Assembly (NCBI GenBank): GCA_038239345.1
Contig: JBBSEX010000001.1
Coordinates: 62,001-126,000 of the forward strand
Direction of reading: 5' to 3'
Length of the DNA: 64,000 nt
Origin: JBBSEX01 sp038239345
GTDB taxonomy: Bacteria; Acidobacteriota; Terriglobia; Bryobacterales; Bryobacteraceae
Every line of letters starts with the position of its first letter. The stretch's first letter is position 1. Of the stretch, positions 1 through 8,201 are shown piece by piece. Both the position numbers and the translations under genes were made by a program. The notes below the pieces were generated by a model. It had not been told where the DNA came from and did no database searches. It saw nothing but the letters and a program-made list of their open reading frames with translations.

Positions 1-2
1 TA

Positions 3-1370
3 AAATATGATTTGGCGATCCAAGCGAGTTCCGCCCGGTTATTTGTCGACGCCCTCTATGGGCAAATGTTAGAGAGCGGGATCAAATATTTTTGGCCCGC
101 CAGCCGCCTTTCCGCAACCGGGCCTGCTAGTTCGCTTAATCCCGATCTGGTCTCAACGCCCACAGCCTCGGGCCAACTGGAGTTGGAATGGCTCGGCATA
201 CAATACGTTGTTTCGAAGCCCGATGGTCCGTTCACCATCGATCAAAGGCGATTGGTTCGCAAGATCGGCGAGATGCTGACCTTTCGCTATCGACTACTGG
301 CGCAGGCCGATCTTGCGCTGCGCGGCTTGCACTTATTTCGCGGAGTGCCGGAAGACCGCTATGTTTCGGCCTTTCTGGATTCGAAGCCGTACGCGAGCAT
401 CGAAGCGCTTACTGAAACGCCGGACCGGGTTGCGGAAGCAATCGAGGTTCTCCGCGTCAGTTCGTTGTCGACCTATGAGAACCGGCGAATCGCTACCGGT
501 GTTCTGCTATTTGGCAATCTTCCAGACGATTGTCACGCCCTGCCGGACACGCCCGTAAGCGCCGTCCCTTATTCCTCCGCCCTTACGGCAATCCGAAGTT
601 TTCACCGGCTTTGCGACGGGCTCCAAACAGTTGCTCTGGTGGATCGGGCGGGATTGCTGTCGGCGCTCGTGGAAGTACAGGAGTGGGCCAGGCCGTACGC
701 TGATTTCGAATTGACTGTACCCACGGCGACGCAGTATAAAGCCCACGCCCGTTCCACTCTGTGCGGCGGCCACATCTGCCTGATCCTCACCCCCAATGGT
801 GAGATCAAAATTTTCTCCAATGGCATGCAGGTATTTAACTTCCTGGATGGGCGATGGCGCTTGACAGACGCCATGGACAAGTACCTGACGTGGGTGGAAC
901 ACGTTGGTGAGCCGCGCTTGGCCGAGCGTCTGTTCGCCGTGGCTTTGGATTTGGCGGAAGATAGACGCGGCGCTTTAATCGTCGTGCTGGACGAACCGGA
1001 AAGCGCGTCCCGGTTGGTGGCGGCTCAGGATTTAATTTCCGCTGAACCCAGGCCTGGTGATGGCTTGCAAGCTGCGCAAAAGCACGAGTTGCATTATCTG
1101 TTGCGCAATAAGAGATTGCTGGATCTTGCTCCGCCGATTTTGGAGAGTGTGGCTCGAATCGACGGCGCTATTGTGCTCGATCGGAGTTCTAATCTACTGG
1201 CGTTTGGGGCCATCTTGCGATCACATACCGATGGTCCGGGAAATCGCGCCATGGAAGGGGGCCGGACCACGGCTGCCATGCTTGCATCGAAACTCGGCAA
1301 GGTTTTAAAGGTTAGCGAAGATGGGCTGGTCTCGTTTTATGAAGGCGGGCGCTGCGTCTGGGAGATGTAG
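3..1370 (+). CDS. DAC-like (DisA_N-like) sensor protein, 5' end outside window
   Basis: The frame stays open to the left edge, and the first in-window start is only a TTG at 12, so the true start is probably upstream. The last 70 residues resemble the diadenylate cyclase (DAC/DisA_N) fold. They hold a DGA motif (RIDGAIVLD, near residue 385 counting from the TTG), then an AFGAIL segment, and EGGRTTAA where cyclic-di-AMP synthases carry the RHR motif. Without RHR the domain is more likely a sensor or inactive DAC-like module than an active cyclase. The upstream 380 residues look like a mixed alpha/beta regulatory region that I cannot assign. The gene converges on the cyclic-nucleotide-binding kinase that ends 10 bases away. 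I am confident of the gene and moderately confident of the domain. Confidence 0.75.
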   Translation, partial: KYDLAIQASSARLFVDALYGQMLESGIKYFWPASRLSATGPASSLNPDLVSTPTASGQLELEWLGIQYVVSKPDGPFTIDQRRLVRKIGEMLTFRYRLLAQADLALRGLHLFRGVPEDRYVSAFLDSKPYASIEALTETPDRVAEAIEVLRVSSLSTYENRRIATGVLLFGNLPDDCHALPDTPVSAVPYSSALTAIRSFHRLCDGLQTVALVDRAGLLSALVEVQEWARPYADFELTVPTATQYKAHARSTLCGGHICLILTPNGEIKIFSNGMQVFNFLDGRWRLTDAMDKYLTWVEHVGEPRLAERLFAVALDLAEDRRGALIVVLDEPESASRLVAAQDLISAEPRPGDGLQAAQKHELHYLLRNKRLLDLAPPILESVARIDGAIVLDRSSNLLAFGAILRSHTDGPGNRAMEGGRTTAAMLASKLGKVLKVSEDGLVSFYEGGRCVWEM

Positions 1371-1379
1371 AATCCCCGT

Positions 1380-2816
1380 TTACATTAAATGCGGAAGCGG
1401 CAGCGTGACGCTAAATCGGGTACAACCGGGTTCCGATTGCACTTGAATCGCCGCGTTGTGGACTTGGACTATGCGGCGCACCGTATCGAGACCCAATCCG
1501 GTACCTTGACCTACCGGTTTGGTGGTAAAGAACGGCTCGAAGATGCGCGATTGAATCGCCGCCGGGATGCCGAACCCCGAATCTTGAATGTCCACCACGA
1601 CGAAATTTTCCGTTTGCCGTGTACGCACCAGAAGACGCCCGCCCTGGGGCATCGCATCCGCGGCGTTGTCGATGAGATTCGTCCAAACCTGATTTAGTTC
1701 GCTTCCTCGCGCCACGATTTTTGGGAGAGAGCGGTCAAACTCCAGCACGATCGCGATCCCGTTCCGGCGCAGTTTGTAGCCGAGCATTGTCAGCGTGCTT
1801 TCCAGCCCATCGTGAATATCGATTTCCTGCTCGGGGGCCTGATCCATGTAGCTGTAATTCTTCACCGAAGAAACCAGGTCTGAGATCCGCGTGGTACTGT
1901 GTTCCACTTCGGCTACCAGTTTCTTTGAAAGGACATAGCAGGAAAGACGAATTAAAACGTCGGCTAGCGCTTCCTCTCCGATCGCGGCGGCGATTTCATC
2001 CAGACAACCGGGGTCGACACAGGATTCCGCGAGCGAGGGCGCAATGGTCCAATACGATTCGATGTTATGAGCCTGCAGCCAGGTTGTCAGGCGCTCTTCG
2101 CGATCGCTTAAGGCCAGGGCGTCCAGCGGTTCCGCTGTGCTGCGAAACTCAGCGGCGGCCTCACCCAACTCGCACTCAAACCGCGAAATGCATTTGCGTT
2201 GCGTCTGCGTCAGTTCGTGGTGATCCAGGCGGGCGTTAGCCTTACGCATATTTTCCAGCGTCTCGCGCAGGGTGCCGGCCGCTCGTTTGGCGGCGGCCGC
2301 CGGATTATTCAGTTCGTGAGCCAACCCCGCGGACAGCTTGCCCAAAGAAACTAAATTGTCATGTTGCTGCTCAATCCGCGTGATCTCGCGAATGCGGTCC
2401 GCCATCAAGCCCACAAGCCGCTGGTTCAGTTCCGGAATCTGGCGCAGCATTTCCGGAAACAGATCTTTGTGAATCATCAGAGCGCGGGTTGGCTCCATCG
2501 CCCGTACCGTTCCCGTGTAATGTGTCAGGCGGGAATAGGGAAGTAGTCCCCCGATCTGCCCTGCCTGCGCGGTGAACGTGGCGCTTGCCGCCCCCGCCCC
2601 TTCACGCTGGAATCTTACTTTGCCCTGCAGAATAATGTTCATGTATTCAGCGGGGTCGCCTTCACGAATGATTACAGTGCCCACGTCGCTCCGGCGGTCC
2701 TCGGAATGCTCAGCAAGCCACAATAAGGATACGTCGGGCAGGTCGGCCAGCACGGGCACACCACGCAGAGCTGCAACAAGCGAGATTTCAGCGGGAACGA
2801 CAGCGGTTTCCGGCAT
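1380..2816 (-). CDS. Cyclic-nucleotide-binding-domain sensor histidine kinase
   Basis: A soluble two-component sensor kinase of 478 residues. Residues 15-135 form a cNMP-binding (Crp-like) beta-roll with the pattern IIREGDPAEYMNIILQGKV. A histidine phosphotransfer helix follows, with His167 in LSAGLAHELNNP. The C-terminal HATPase domain has an N box (NLIDNAADAM), a G1 box (DSGFGIP) and a G2 box (GTGLGLDTV). There is no membrane segment, so it should sense a cytoplasmic ligand or redox/nucleotide signal and phosphorylate an unknown regulator. No response regulator gene is adjacent. The ATG at 2816 follows an AT-rich stretch and has no Shine-Dalgarno sequence. Confidence 0.9.
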   Translation of the reverse strand: MPETAVVPAEISLVAALRGVPVLADLPDVSLLWLAEHSEDRRSDVGTVIIREGDPAEYMNIILQGKVRFQREGAGAASATFTAQAGQIGGLLPYSRLTHYTGTVRAMEPTRALMIHKDLFPEMLRQIPELNQRLVGLMADRIREITRIEQQHDNLVSLGKLSAGLAHELNNPAAAAKRAAGTLRETLENMRKANARLDHHELTQTQRKCISRFECELGEAAAEFRSTAEPLDALALSDREERLTTWLQAHNIESYWTIAPSLAESCVDPGCLDEIAAAIGEEALADVLIRLSCYVLSKKLVAEVEHSTTRISDLVSSVKNYSYMDQAPEQEIDIHDGLESTLTMLGYKLRRNGIAIVLEFDRSLPKIVARGSELNQVWTNLIDNAADAMPQGGRLLVRTRQTENFVVVDIQDSGFGIPAAIQSRIFEPFFTTKPVGQGTGLGLDTVRRIVQVHNAAIQVQSEPGCTRFSVTLPLPHLM

Positions 2817-2955
2817 ATATTCTATTAACTCACATCTCCGGCTAATGTCGGCTTGGTCATAATCTTACTGAATAGACGCACCGCACGCGGGAAAGGTTCG
2901 CTAACCATAGGCGTGGGAGTTCAGATTGCGCCAGCCTGCCTGGAGCCATGATAAT

Positions 2956-5103
2956 TTACGGAAAGCGCTGCCGATATTCCGAACTCGCCAAAATCCGCTC
3001 AATCGGATCCGCCGCAAAATCATCCACCCACAGCCGCGGATCGCGTTGCAACAAACAAAAGTGCGTCACCAGCACTTCGAAACGATCCTTCCATTTTCGC
3101 ATCTCTTGGCCTTCGATCCTCTTCTCCACATCGCCGGCCTCGCCGCTGCGTCCGCTGGGAGCCAGCCAGCTTTCGATCAATGTTCGTTGGGTTGCTTGCC
3201 CGGACGCCAAGTCTTCTACAGCGGCCGACCATGTCGCATAATCCACATCCTTCCCCAGCGCCGCTCGATACCCGGCGACGACGAACCATTCCCTTCGCTG
3301 AAACTCGCCAGTCTCCATCAGCGACCGGACAACTTCAGCCGGATTCGCCGCAATCGGCGCCTGTGTCAACGGACGGCCCGTCATCTCGATCTCGATTCGT
3401 AATACAGGCCAAGGCGTGTCGTCGGGAATCAGCGCGGCTTTTTGGGCATCCAGATTAATCCAACAAACGTGGTCTACGGGAGCGTTCTCGCTCGCCATCC
3501 ACTTGCGAAGTTCGTAGATTAATCGCACGCGCTCGCCCCGATTCGCCGCCGATGGATTAGAAAACGGCCAGCGCGGGGGAATGCCGCCACTATACCCATT
3601 GAGGCTCGGCCGACCGGAGACAAGCTCAGTCCACATCCCGATGGTTTGCGTGTGGGCCGCCGGTGCCGCCGCCTCCAGTCTGCCGCCACTATACAAAAAC
3701 GACTTGCATTCTGGACCCAGCTTCGCGCTGTTTCGCATCGCCGCTTCCAGACCGATGCTCTTCGGCGACATCGTTACGCTAACCGCCTGTTCCATCAAGA
3801 CGCAGAAGATAGCCGCGATCGCCAGCGCCGGATAACGGGATTTGCCGAGCCAATCCACCGCCATGGAGAGAGCGACCGCTTCGGGAAGGAGCAGGAAAAT
3901 GCCCACTCGCCCTACCGCGCGGATTGCGCTGGCGCCGGGAATTACGCGGAACACAATCTGCCATAGTGAAAAGCCGCCGGGCCAGGCTAGACTTAGCACC
4001 ACGATCGCCGCCGACACGGCCCCCAACAACGCGATAGCGGACATTTTTCGAAAGCGGAGAAATCCCCACAGCACCAATGCCGTGGTGAGCAGTCCGATTC
4101 CGTCGCGCTTCGATTCCGCGCCGAGGTGCCCCTCAATACCAGTTACTTGACTCATCCATCCGTATATCCAACTACCGCCGCCCTCATAGAGCCACGCCTG
4201 TAAATTAGGAAGGAACGCCGAGACGTACCCATAGTCGCGCGCGCCAAGATCTCTCAGCGACATCGAGTAACCGTACACCAGCGGAGTCAACAACAGCACT
4301 CCTCCAATTCCGTAACCTGCGATGGGGATCCACCACCGGCTAGTAACATCGATCAGGGCTTTACGCGGACGGGTGTGAAGCATCGCGTAGATGGCCGCGA
4401 TCGCCAGGGAAAATGCCAGAAACCATCCAAAATAGAAAGCCCCGTAGAGTTGGCCCAGCGTACCTCCGGTAAACAGGAACAGTGCGATGTTCACCCGCTT
4501 CGCCGAAAGCGAAATCGCTGGTTTGTTGAACAACAGAAACAAGCCCGCAAGGCAAGCGACAATATAGAACGCCGGGATTAGTTGCGGATTAGCGTTCATC
4601 ACCATCCGCGGCGCTCCGATCGCAAATAGAATGGAACCCGCGATGCTGGCCGGTACGCTACGTGCCGTGAGGACGCGCAGAAACAAGTAGCACGACAGAT
4701 AGTTCAGCGCCGTAACGGTCAGCACCCACAATTGAAACGCCGTTTGCGAGCCAATCCCCAGAAAACGCCAGATCGCGTAAGGTGGCAGGAATCCCACTAA
4801 CAAATCTGTATAGCCGGCGACATGCGGATGCGGATAGAAAATGGGTGGACTCCACAAGCTTCCGTGCAGCGGTTGGAACGTCATCCAGCGAAAGCCGTGT
4901 TCCAGGAGATACACGTTCAGCAACGAATCGCCCACATCCACGGTGGTCTCGCGAAAGAAGGACAGAAAGAAGGCGTGGTAGGGAATCAGGAGGCAGAGGA
5001 TCAGGAAAAAGAGCAGGCCTTCGATCTCTCCTGGACGCGGACGTCCGAAGTCTTCAGCCATCTCAAATGTTGGCTGAGGTGGGCGCTGTTTTGGCTTTGG
5101 CAC
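2956..5103 (-). CDS. Polytopic membrane protein, possibly GT-C/YfhO-like
   Basis: A 715-residue membrane protein with about 10-12 hydrophobic helices between residues 28 and 460 and a soluble C-terminal domain of about 230 residues. The first large loop contains acidic and aromatic residues (VDVGDSLLNVYLLEH, then YPHPHVAGYTDLL), which is the layout of GT-C glycosyltransferase-like proteins such as YfhO. I see no certain catalytic signature, so lipid-linked sugar transfer is only a guess. The start is GTG at 5103. A TACTCT hexamer lies 9 nt upstream and no ribosome binding site is visible. It follows the permease gene on the same strand after a 30-base gap. Confidence 0.8.
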   Translation of the reverse strand: MPKPKQRPPQPTFEMAEDFGRPRPGEIEGLLFFLILCLLIPYHAFFLSFFRETTVDVGDSLLNVYLLEHGFRWMTFQPLHGSLWSPPIFYPHPHVAGYTDLLVGFLPPYAIWRFLGIGSQTAFQLWVLTVTALNYLSCYLFLRVLTARSVPASIAGSILFAIGAPRMVMNANPQLIPAFYIVACLAGLFLLFNKPAISLSAKRVNIALFLFTGGTLGQLYGAFYFGWFLAFSLAIAAIYAMLHTRPRKALIDVTSRWWIPIAGYGIGGVLLLTPLVYGYSMSLRDLGARDYGYVSAFLPNLQAWLYEGGGSWIYGWMSQVTGIEGHLGAESKRDGIGLLTTALVLWGFLRFRKMSAIALLGAVSAAIVVLSLAWPGGFSLWQIVFRVIPGASAIRAVGRVGIFLLLPEAVALSMAVDWLGKSRYPALAIAAIFCVLMEQAVSVTMSPKSIGLEAAMRNSAKLGPECKSFLYSGGRLEAAAPAAHTQTIGMWTELVSGRPSLNGYSGGIPPRWPFSNPSAANRGERVRLIYELRKWMASENAPVDHVCWINLDAQKAALIPDDTPWPVLRIEIEMTGRPLTQAPIAANPAEVVRSLMETGEFQRREWFVVAGYRAALGKDVDYATWSAAVEDLASGQATQRTLIESWLAPSGRSGEAGDVEKRIEGQEMRKWKDRFEVLVTHFCLLQRDPRLWVDDFAADPIERILASSEYRQRFP

Positions 5104-5112
5104 TAACTTTTT

Positions 5113-5118
5113 AGAGTA
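5113..5118 (-). promoter_or_regulatory. Putative -10 element (TACTCT) of the 715-residue membrane protein
   Basis: TACTCT on the minus strand ends 9 nt before the GTG at 5103, so transcription would begin within 2-3 nt of the start codon. No Shine-Dalgarno sequence is present. No good -35 was seen. Confidence 0.35.
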
Positions 5119-5133
5119 CCAGCCGAAGCGGTC

Positions 5134-7743
5134 CTAATCCTCGCGAATCGCGATTGCCGGATCCAGTGCGACAGCGCGTCTGGTAGGCGCCCAGGCAGCG
5201 ATTAGCGCCACTGCCATCACGGTGATCAGGCCAATGCAATACGTCATCGTGTCGGTTGTACCGATCTGGAAAAGCTGGCTCCGTAGAAAACGCGTGGCTA
5301 CCACGGCGCCGGCCAATCCAAGAACCAATCCGGCGCCGGTGTAGCGCAGAGTCTGGCCAAGAATTAGAATGCGGATCTGTGACGGAACTGCTCCCAGCGC
5401 CATCCTAACCCCTATCTCGCGGACGCGCTGAGTCACCGTATAAGACAACACTCCATAAATCCCAACGGCGCCCAACAGTAATGCCAAACCCGCTAGAGCA
5501 GTAAGCAGCCACATCAGGGAACGGGGCTCGGCGATGGAGTTGCTCACCACTTCGTCCAACGATTGAATGTGGCTGACTGGCACATCGACGCTGACTCCGG
5601 CAACCGTCTTGCGCAGCGTAGCCGCCATCGCCAGAGGATCACCGGGAGTTTTCACAACCAGCGTCATGATGCTAGCGGTGTTGCCGTCCAACCCGTTCTG
5701 ATGAGGGAAATAGACCGCGCCCTGGAGCCATTCCGGGTCAGCGCCGAGTTCGAATGTCTTGACGTCGCCTACTACGCCGATCACTCGCCGCCATTTTGTC
5801 TGCCAAACTCCTCGAAGATGTTTTCCGATCGGACTCTGGCCCGGCCAATAACGTTTGGCGGTTGTGGCGCTAACCAATACGACCGGTTGGCCAGCGGTGG
5901 CAGCCGAAAATCGCTCCCCGGCAAGAAGGGGAATCGTCATGGTCTGGAGATACTCCGTCGTAATTTCGCCGAACCATAACATCGGGGCAGGCCCGCCTGG
6001 ATCGTTGGGATGACCCTCAAGTTCCGCGGCGAAATTGTGAAAGTCCTGCGTAAGCGCCAAGGAACTGACGGCTGCCGCATTGCTTACGCCGGGCAACACC
6101 TTCACACGCTCCGTCAGATTGCGATAGTAGGCAATGCAATGCGCCTGATCACCGCACAGAGACTCGTTGGGAGTGATTTGCATGGAAAGTACGTGGCTCG
6201 CCTCGAAGCCCGGGTTGATGTTAGAAAGCAGCCACAAACTCTTCACCATCAGTCCTGCGCCCACCACAATCACCGATACGGCGATTTCGATCACTACAAA
6301 CGTTCCCAGAATACTTCGTTGGCCTCCAGCCAGTGATCTCGCCCCTTCGCGTAGCGCTGGCTGTGCATCTTGCCGTGAAGCCCGTAGGGCCGGTATCAAT
6401 CCAAATCCAATTCCCGTCAGAATAGACAGCGCGGCTGTGAATTCCAACACACGCAAATCAATTCCTATTTCGGCTAGCCGCGGCGTGTCAGCCGGAAAGC
6501 CAGCGGCCAGCAGAGTTGTGCCAGCCCACGCCGATGCAAGGCCTAGAATTCCACCGGCCATCGCCAGCAGCAAGCTTTCCATCAATACCTGTTGCAAGAG
6601 CCGGAAGCGGCTGGCTCCCAGGGCGGCGCGTACAGCCAACTCTTTCCTTCGAACGATGGTGCGTACAACCAGGAGGTTGGCGAAGTTCGCGCAGGCGATC
6701 AACAACACCAGCCCCACCGCTCCCAAAAGCAGGAACAGCCGTTTCCGTACGTCTTTCACCATCGTGTCCCGCAGGGATCCGAGCGTTGCGTCATTTCCCC
6801 ACAGTCCCCATGACCGGCGGTAAAACCTCTCCTTTAAGCGTCCGGTAATCAATCCGAACTCAGCGCGAGCGGAAGCCGGTTCCGCCCCCGGCCGAAGCCG
6901 TCCAAAAATAGGAAGATTGTCCATCCAGTAATAAATGGCCGCGGCGCCAGGATTGATCGTGATAGGTACCCAGAGTTGCGTTTTAGGCGATGGCAAGCGG
7001 AATTCGGGGGGCATCACGGCGACGACTTCCCGGGGCTCCTCATCAATCAGTAGGATCTTACCAATCACGTTCGGATCGCCTCCAAAACGCGTTTGCCAAA
7101 AGCTGTGGCTCAGAGCGATCACTTTCGGCGCCCCCGAACGATCTTCGCCATCGCGAAACGTGCGGCCCAACCGGGGCTTCACGCCGAGTACCGCAAAGAG
7201 ATTCGCCGAGACGGAACTGGATACCACTCGCGCGGGCTCGCCGTCGCCGGTCAGGTTTACTTCGGAACTTTGCGTGTAGGCCGCATAATCCACCAGCTTG
7301 CTTTCGTTCCGCAGCGCATCGAGCGCAGCCTGCGAGCGCACAGTGAATCCAGTCACGGCTACCAGACGGTCTGGATCGGCAAAAGGGAGCGGTCGCAAAA
7401 GGATGGCATTGACGACACTGAAGATCGCGGTATTGGCCCCGATACCCAACGAAAGTATCAGGATCGCCAGGATCGTGAAGCTGGGCGTTTTCATCAACGA
7501 CCGGGAAGCATAGCGCGCATCGAGAAAAAGATTTTCCAGGAACGCTACCCGCTGCACATCGCGGCATTCCTCCTTGATCTGTTCGGTTCCCCCAAACTCG
7601 ATGGCGACTTCGCGATGAGCCGCCTGAGGCGTTATACCAGCGCTTATTTTCCGGTCGAAGGCTTCTTCCTTGTGAAAGCGCAACTCCCGGTCCAAGTCGT
7701 GTTCCTGAGAATCCCGCGTGAAAAAAGATCGCAGCCAGTTCAT
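5134..7743 (-). CDS. Acidobacterial duplicated orphan permease (ADOP), MacB/FtsX type
   Basis: An 869-residue ABC-type permease without its own ATPase. A cytoplasmic N-terminal stretch with Glu/Arg-rich helices (DLDRELRFHKEEAFDRKISA) is followed by a first transmembrane helix near 85-110, a periplasmic MacB-PCD domain, three FtsX helices around 335-450, then a second MacB-PCD domain and a second FtsX triplet near 740-860. This duplicated architecture is typical of Acidobacteria, where these genes usually follow a padR gene, as here. The padR gene ends 9 bases upstream and the ATG has a GGGAG ribosome binding site, so the two are one operon. The transported substrate is unknown; MacB relatives act in efflux or lipoprotein/peptide handling. 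Confidence 0.95.
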   Translation of the reverse strand: MNWLRSFFTRDSQEHDLDRELRFHKEEAFDRKISAGITPQAAHREVAIEFGGTEQIKEECRDVQRVAFLENLFLDARYASRSLMKTPSFTILAILILSLGIGANTAIFSVVNAILLRPLPFADPDRLVAVTGFTVRSQAALDALRNESKLVDYAAYTQSSEVNLTGDGEPARVVSSSVSANLFAVLGVKPRLGRTFRDGEDRSGAPKVIALSHSFWQTRFGGDPNVIGKILLIDEEPREVVAVMPPEFRLPSPKTQLWVPITINPGAAAIYYWMDNLPIFGRLRPGAEPASARAEFGLITGRLKERFYRRSWGLWGNDATLGSLRDTMVKDVRKRLFLLLGAVGLVLLIACANFANLLVVRTIVRRKELAVRAALGASRFRLLQQVLMESLLLAMAGGILGLASAWAGTTLLAAGFPADTPRLAEIGIDLRVLEFTAALSILTGIGFGLIPALRASRQDAQPALREGARSLAGGQRSILGTFVVIEIAVSVIVVGAGLMVKSLWLLSNINPGFEASHVLSMQITPNESLCGDQAHCIAYYRNLTERVKVLPGVSNAAAVSSLALTQDFHNFAAELEGHPNDPGGPAPMLWFGEITTEYLQTMTIPLLAGERFSAATAGQPVVLVSATTAKRYWPGQSPIGKHLRGVWQTKWRRVIGVVGDVKTFELGADPEWLQGAVYFPHQNGLDGNTASIMTLVVKTPGDPLAMAATLRKTVAGVSVDVPVSHIQSLDEVVSNSIAEPRSLMWLLTALAGLALLLGAVGIYGVLSYTVTQRVREIGVRMALGAVPSQIRILILGQTLRYTGAGLVLGLAGAVVATRFLRSQLFQIGTTDTMTYCIGLITVMAVALIAAWAPTRRAVALDPAIAIRED

Positions 7744-7752
7744 AAGTACTCC

Positions 7753-8088
7753 CTACTTCGCGGTTTGCAGAATTAGACCCACGGCTTCCGAAAGGCGCTT
7801 CCAGTGCGACTCCTCAATCTGGAGTTGCTTCCGTCCCCTCGCCGACAGCTTATAAAACTTCGCTTCCCGTCCGTTGTCCGATTCACCCCACGTCGCCTCC
7901 AGCCAGCCTCGCTTCTCCAATCGATGGAGCGCCGGATACAGGGAACCTTGTTGCACCTGCAGCACCTCCTTGGAAATTTGCTGGATACGTAGCGAAATGC
8001 CGTAACCATGGACCGGCCCGAGCGCGACAATTTTTAGCACTAACAGGTCCAACGTTCCCTGCAGAAGATCTGCTTTATCGTTCGCCAT
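7753..8088 (-). CDS. PadR-family transcriptional regulator
   Basis: A 111-residue winged-helix repressor. The N-terminal sequence LLQGTLDLLVLKIVALGP followed by HGYGISLRI is the PadR signature, and LQVQQGSLYPALHRLEKRGW forms the recognition helix and wing. The C-terminus is a short dimerisation helix of the subfamily-2 type. The start is ATG at 8088 with AGGAG about 9 nt upstream. A near-perfect inverted repeat 20 bases upstream is the probable operator, giving autoregulation of this gene and the permease behind it. The inducing ligand is unknown; PadR proteins generally respond to small hydrophobic or phenolic compounds. Confidence 0.95.
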   Translation of the reverse strand: MANDKADLLQGTLDLLVLKIVALGPVHGYGISLRIQQISKEVLQVQQGSLYPALHRLEKRGWLEATWGESDNGREAKFYKLSARGRKQLQIEESHWKRLSEAVGLILQTAK

Positions 8089-8108
8089 CGCTGCTTTCTC
8101 CTAGTTAA

Positions 8109-8135
8109 TCTACATATACGACGGCGATATGTAGA
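8109..8135. promoter_or_regulatory. Probable PadR operator, 9-bp inverted repeat
   Basis: The arms TCTACATAT (8109-8117) and ATATGTAGA (8127-8135) are perfect inverted repeats separated by 9 bases. The site lies 20 bases upstream of the padR start codon and between the divergent padR and exporter genes. ATGT/ACAT half sites in such dyads are typical of PadR binding sites. It may also influence the exporter gene at 8202. Confidence 0.75.
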
Positions 8136-8186
8136 CTGTCAAGGAGAGAAGAGCGTCGCCTAACCGCCGGCAGCTTGGCCGTACAC

Positions 8187-8195
8187 TGGTATAAA
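8187..8195 (+). promoter_or_regulatory. Extended -10 element (TGG TATAAA) of the exporter gene
   Basis: The TGn motif at 8187-8189 directly precedes TATAAA at 8190-8195. Six bases separate the hexamer from the ATG at 8202, so the transcript would start at or next to the start codon. No Shine-Dalgarno sequence is visible. Confidence 0.45.
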
Positions 8196-8201
8196 ACATA
8201 T

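Noticed and set aside
6167..6823. 218-residue plus-strand frame rich in Ser, Arg and Pro
   Set aside because: Antisense to the permease; low-complexity composition typical of a shadow in GC-rich DNA.
7093..7776. 227-residue plus-strand frame
   Set aside because: It lies antisense to the ADOP permease N-terminal region, which has clear family motifs; no promoter or ribosome site was seen.
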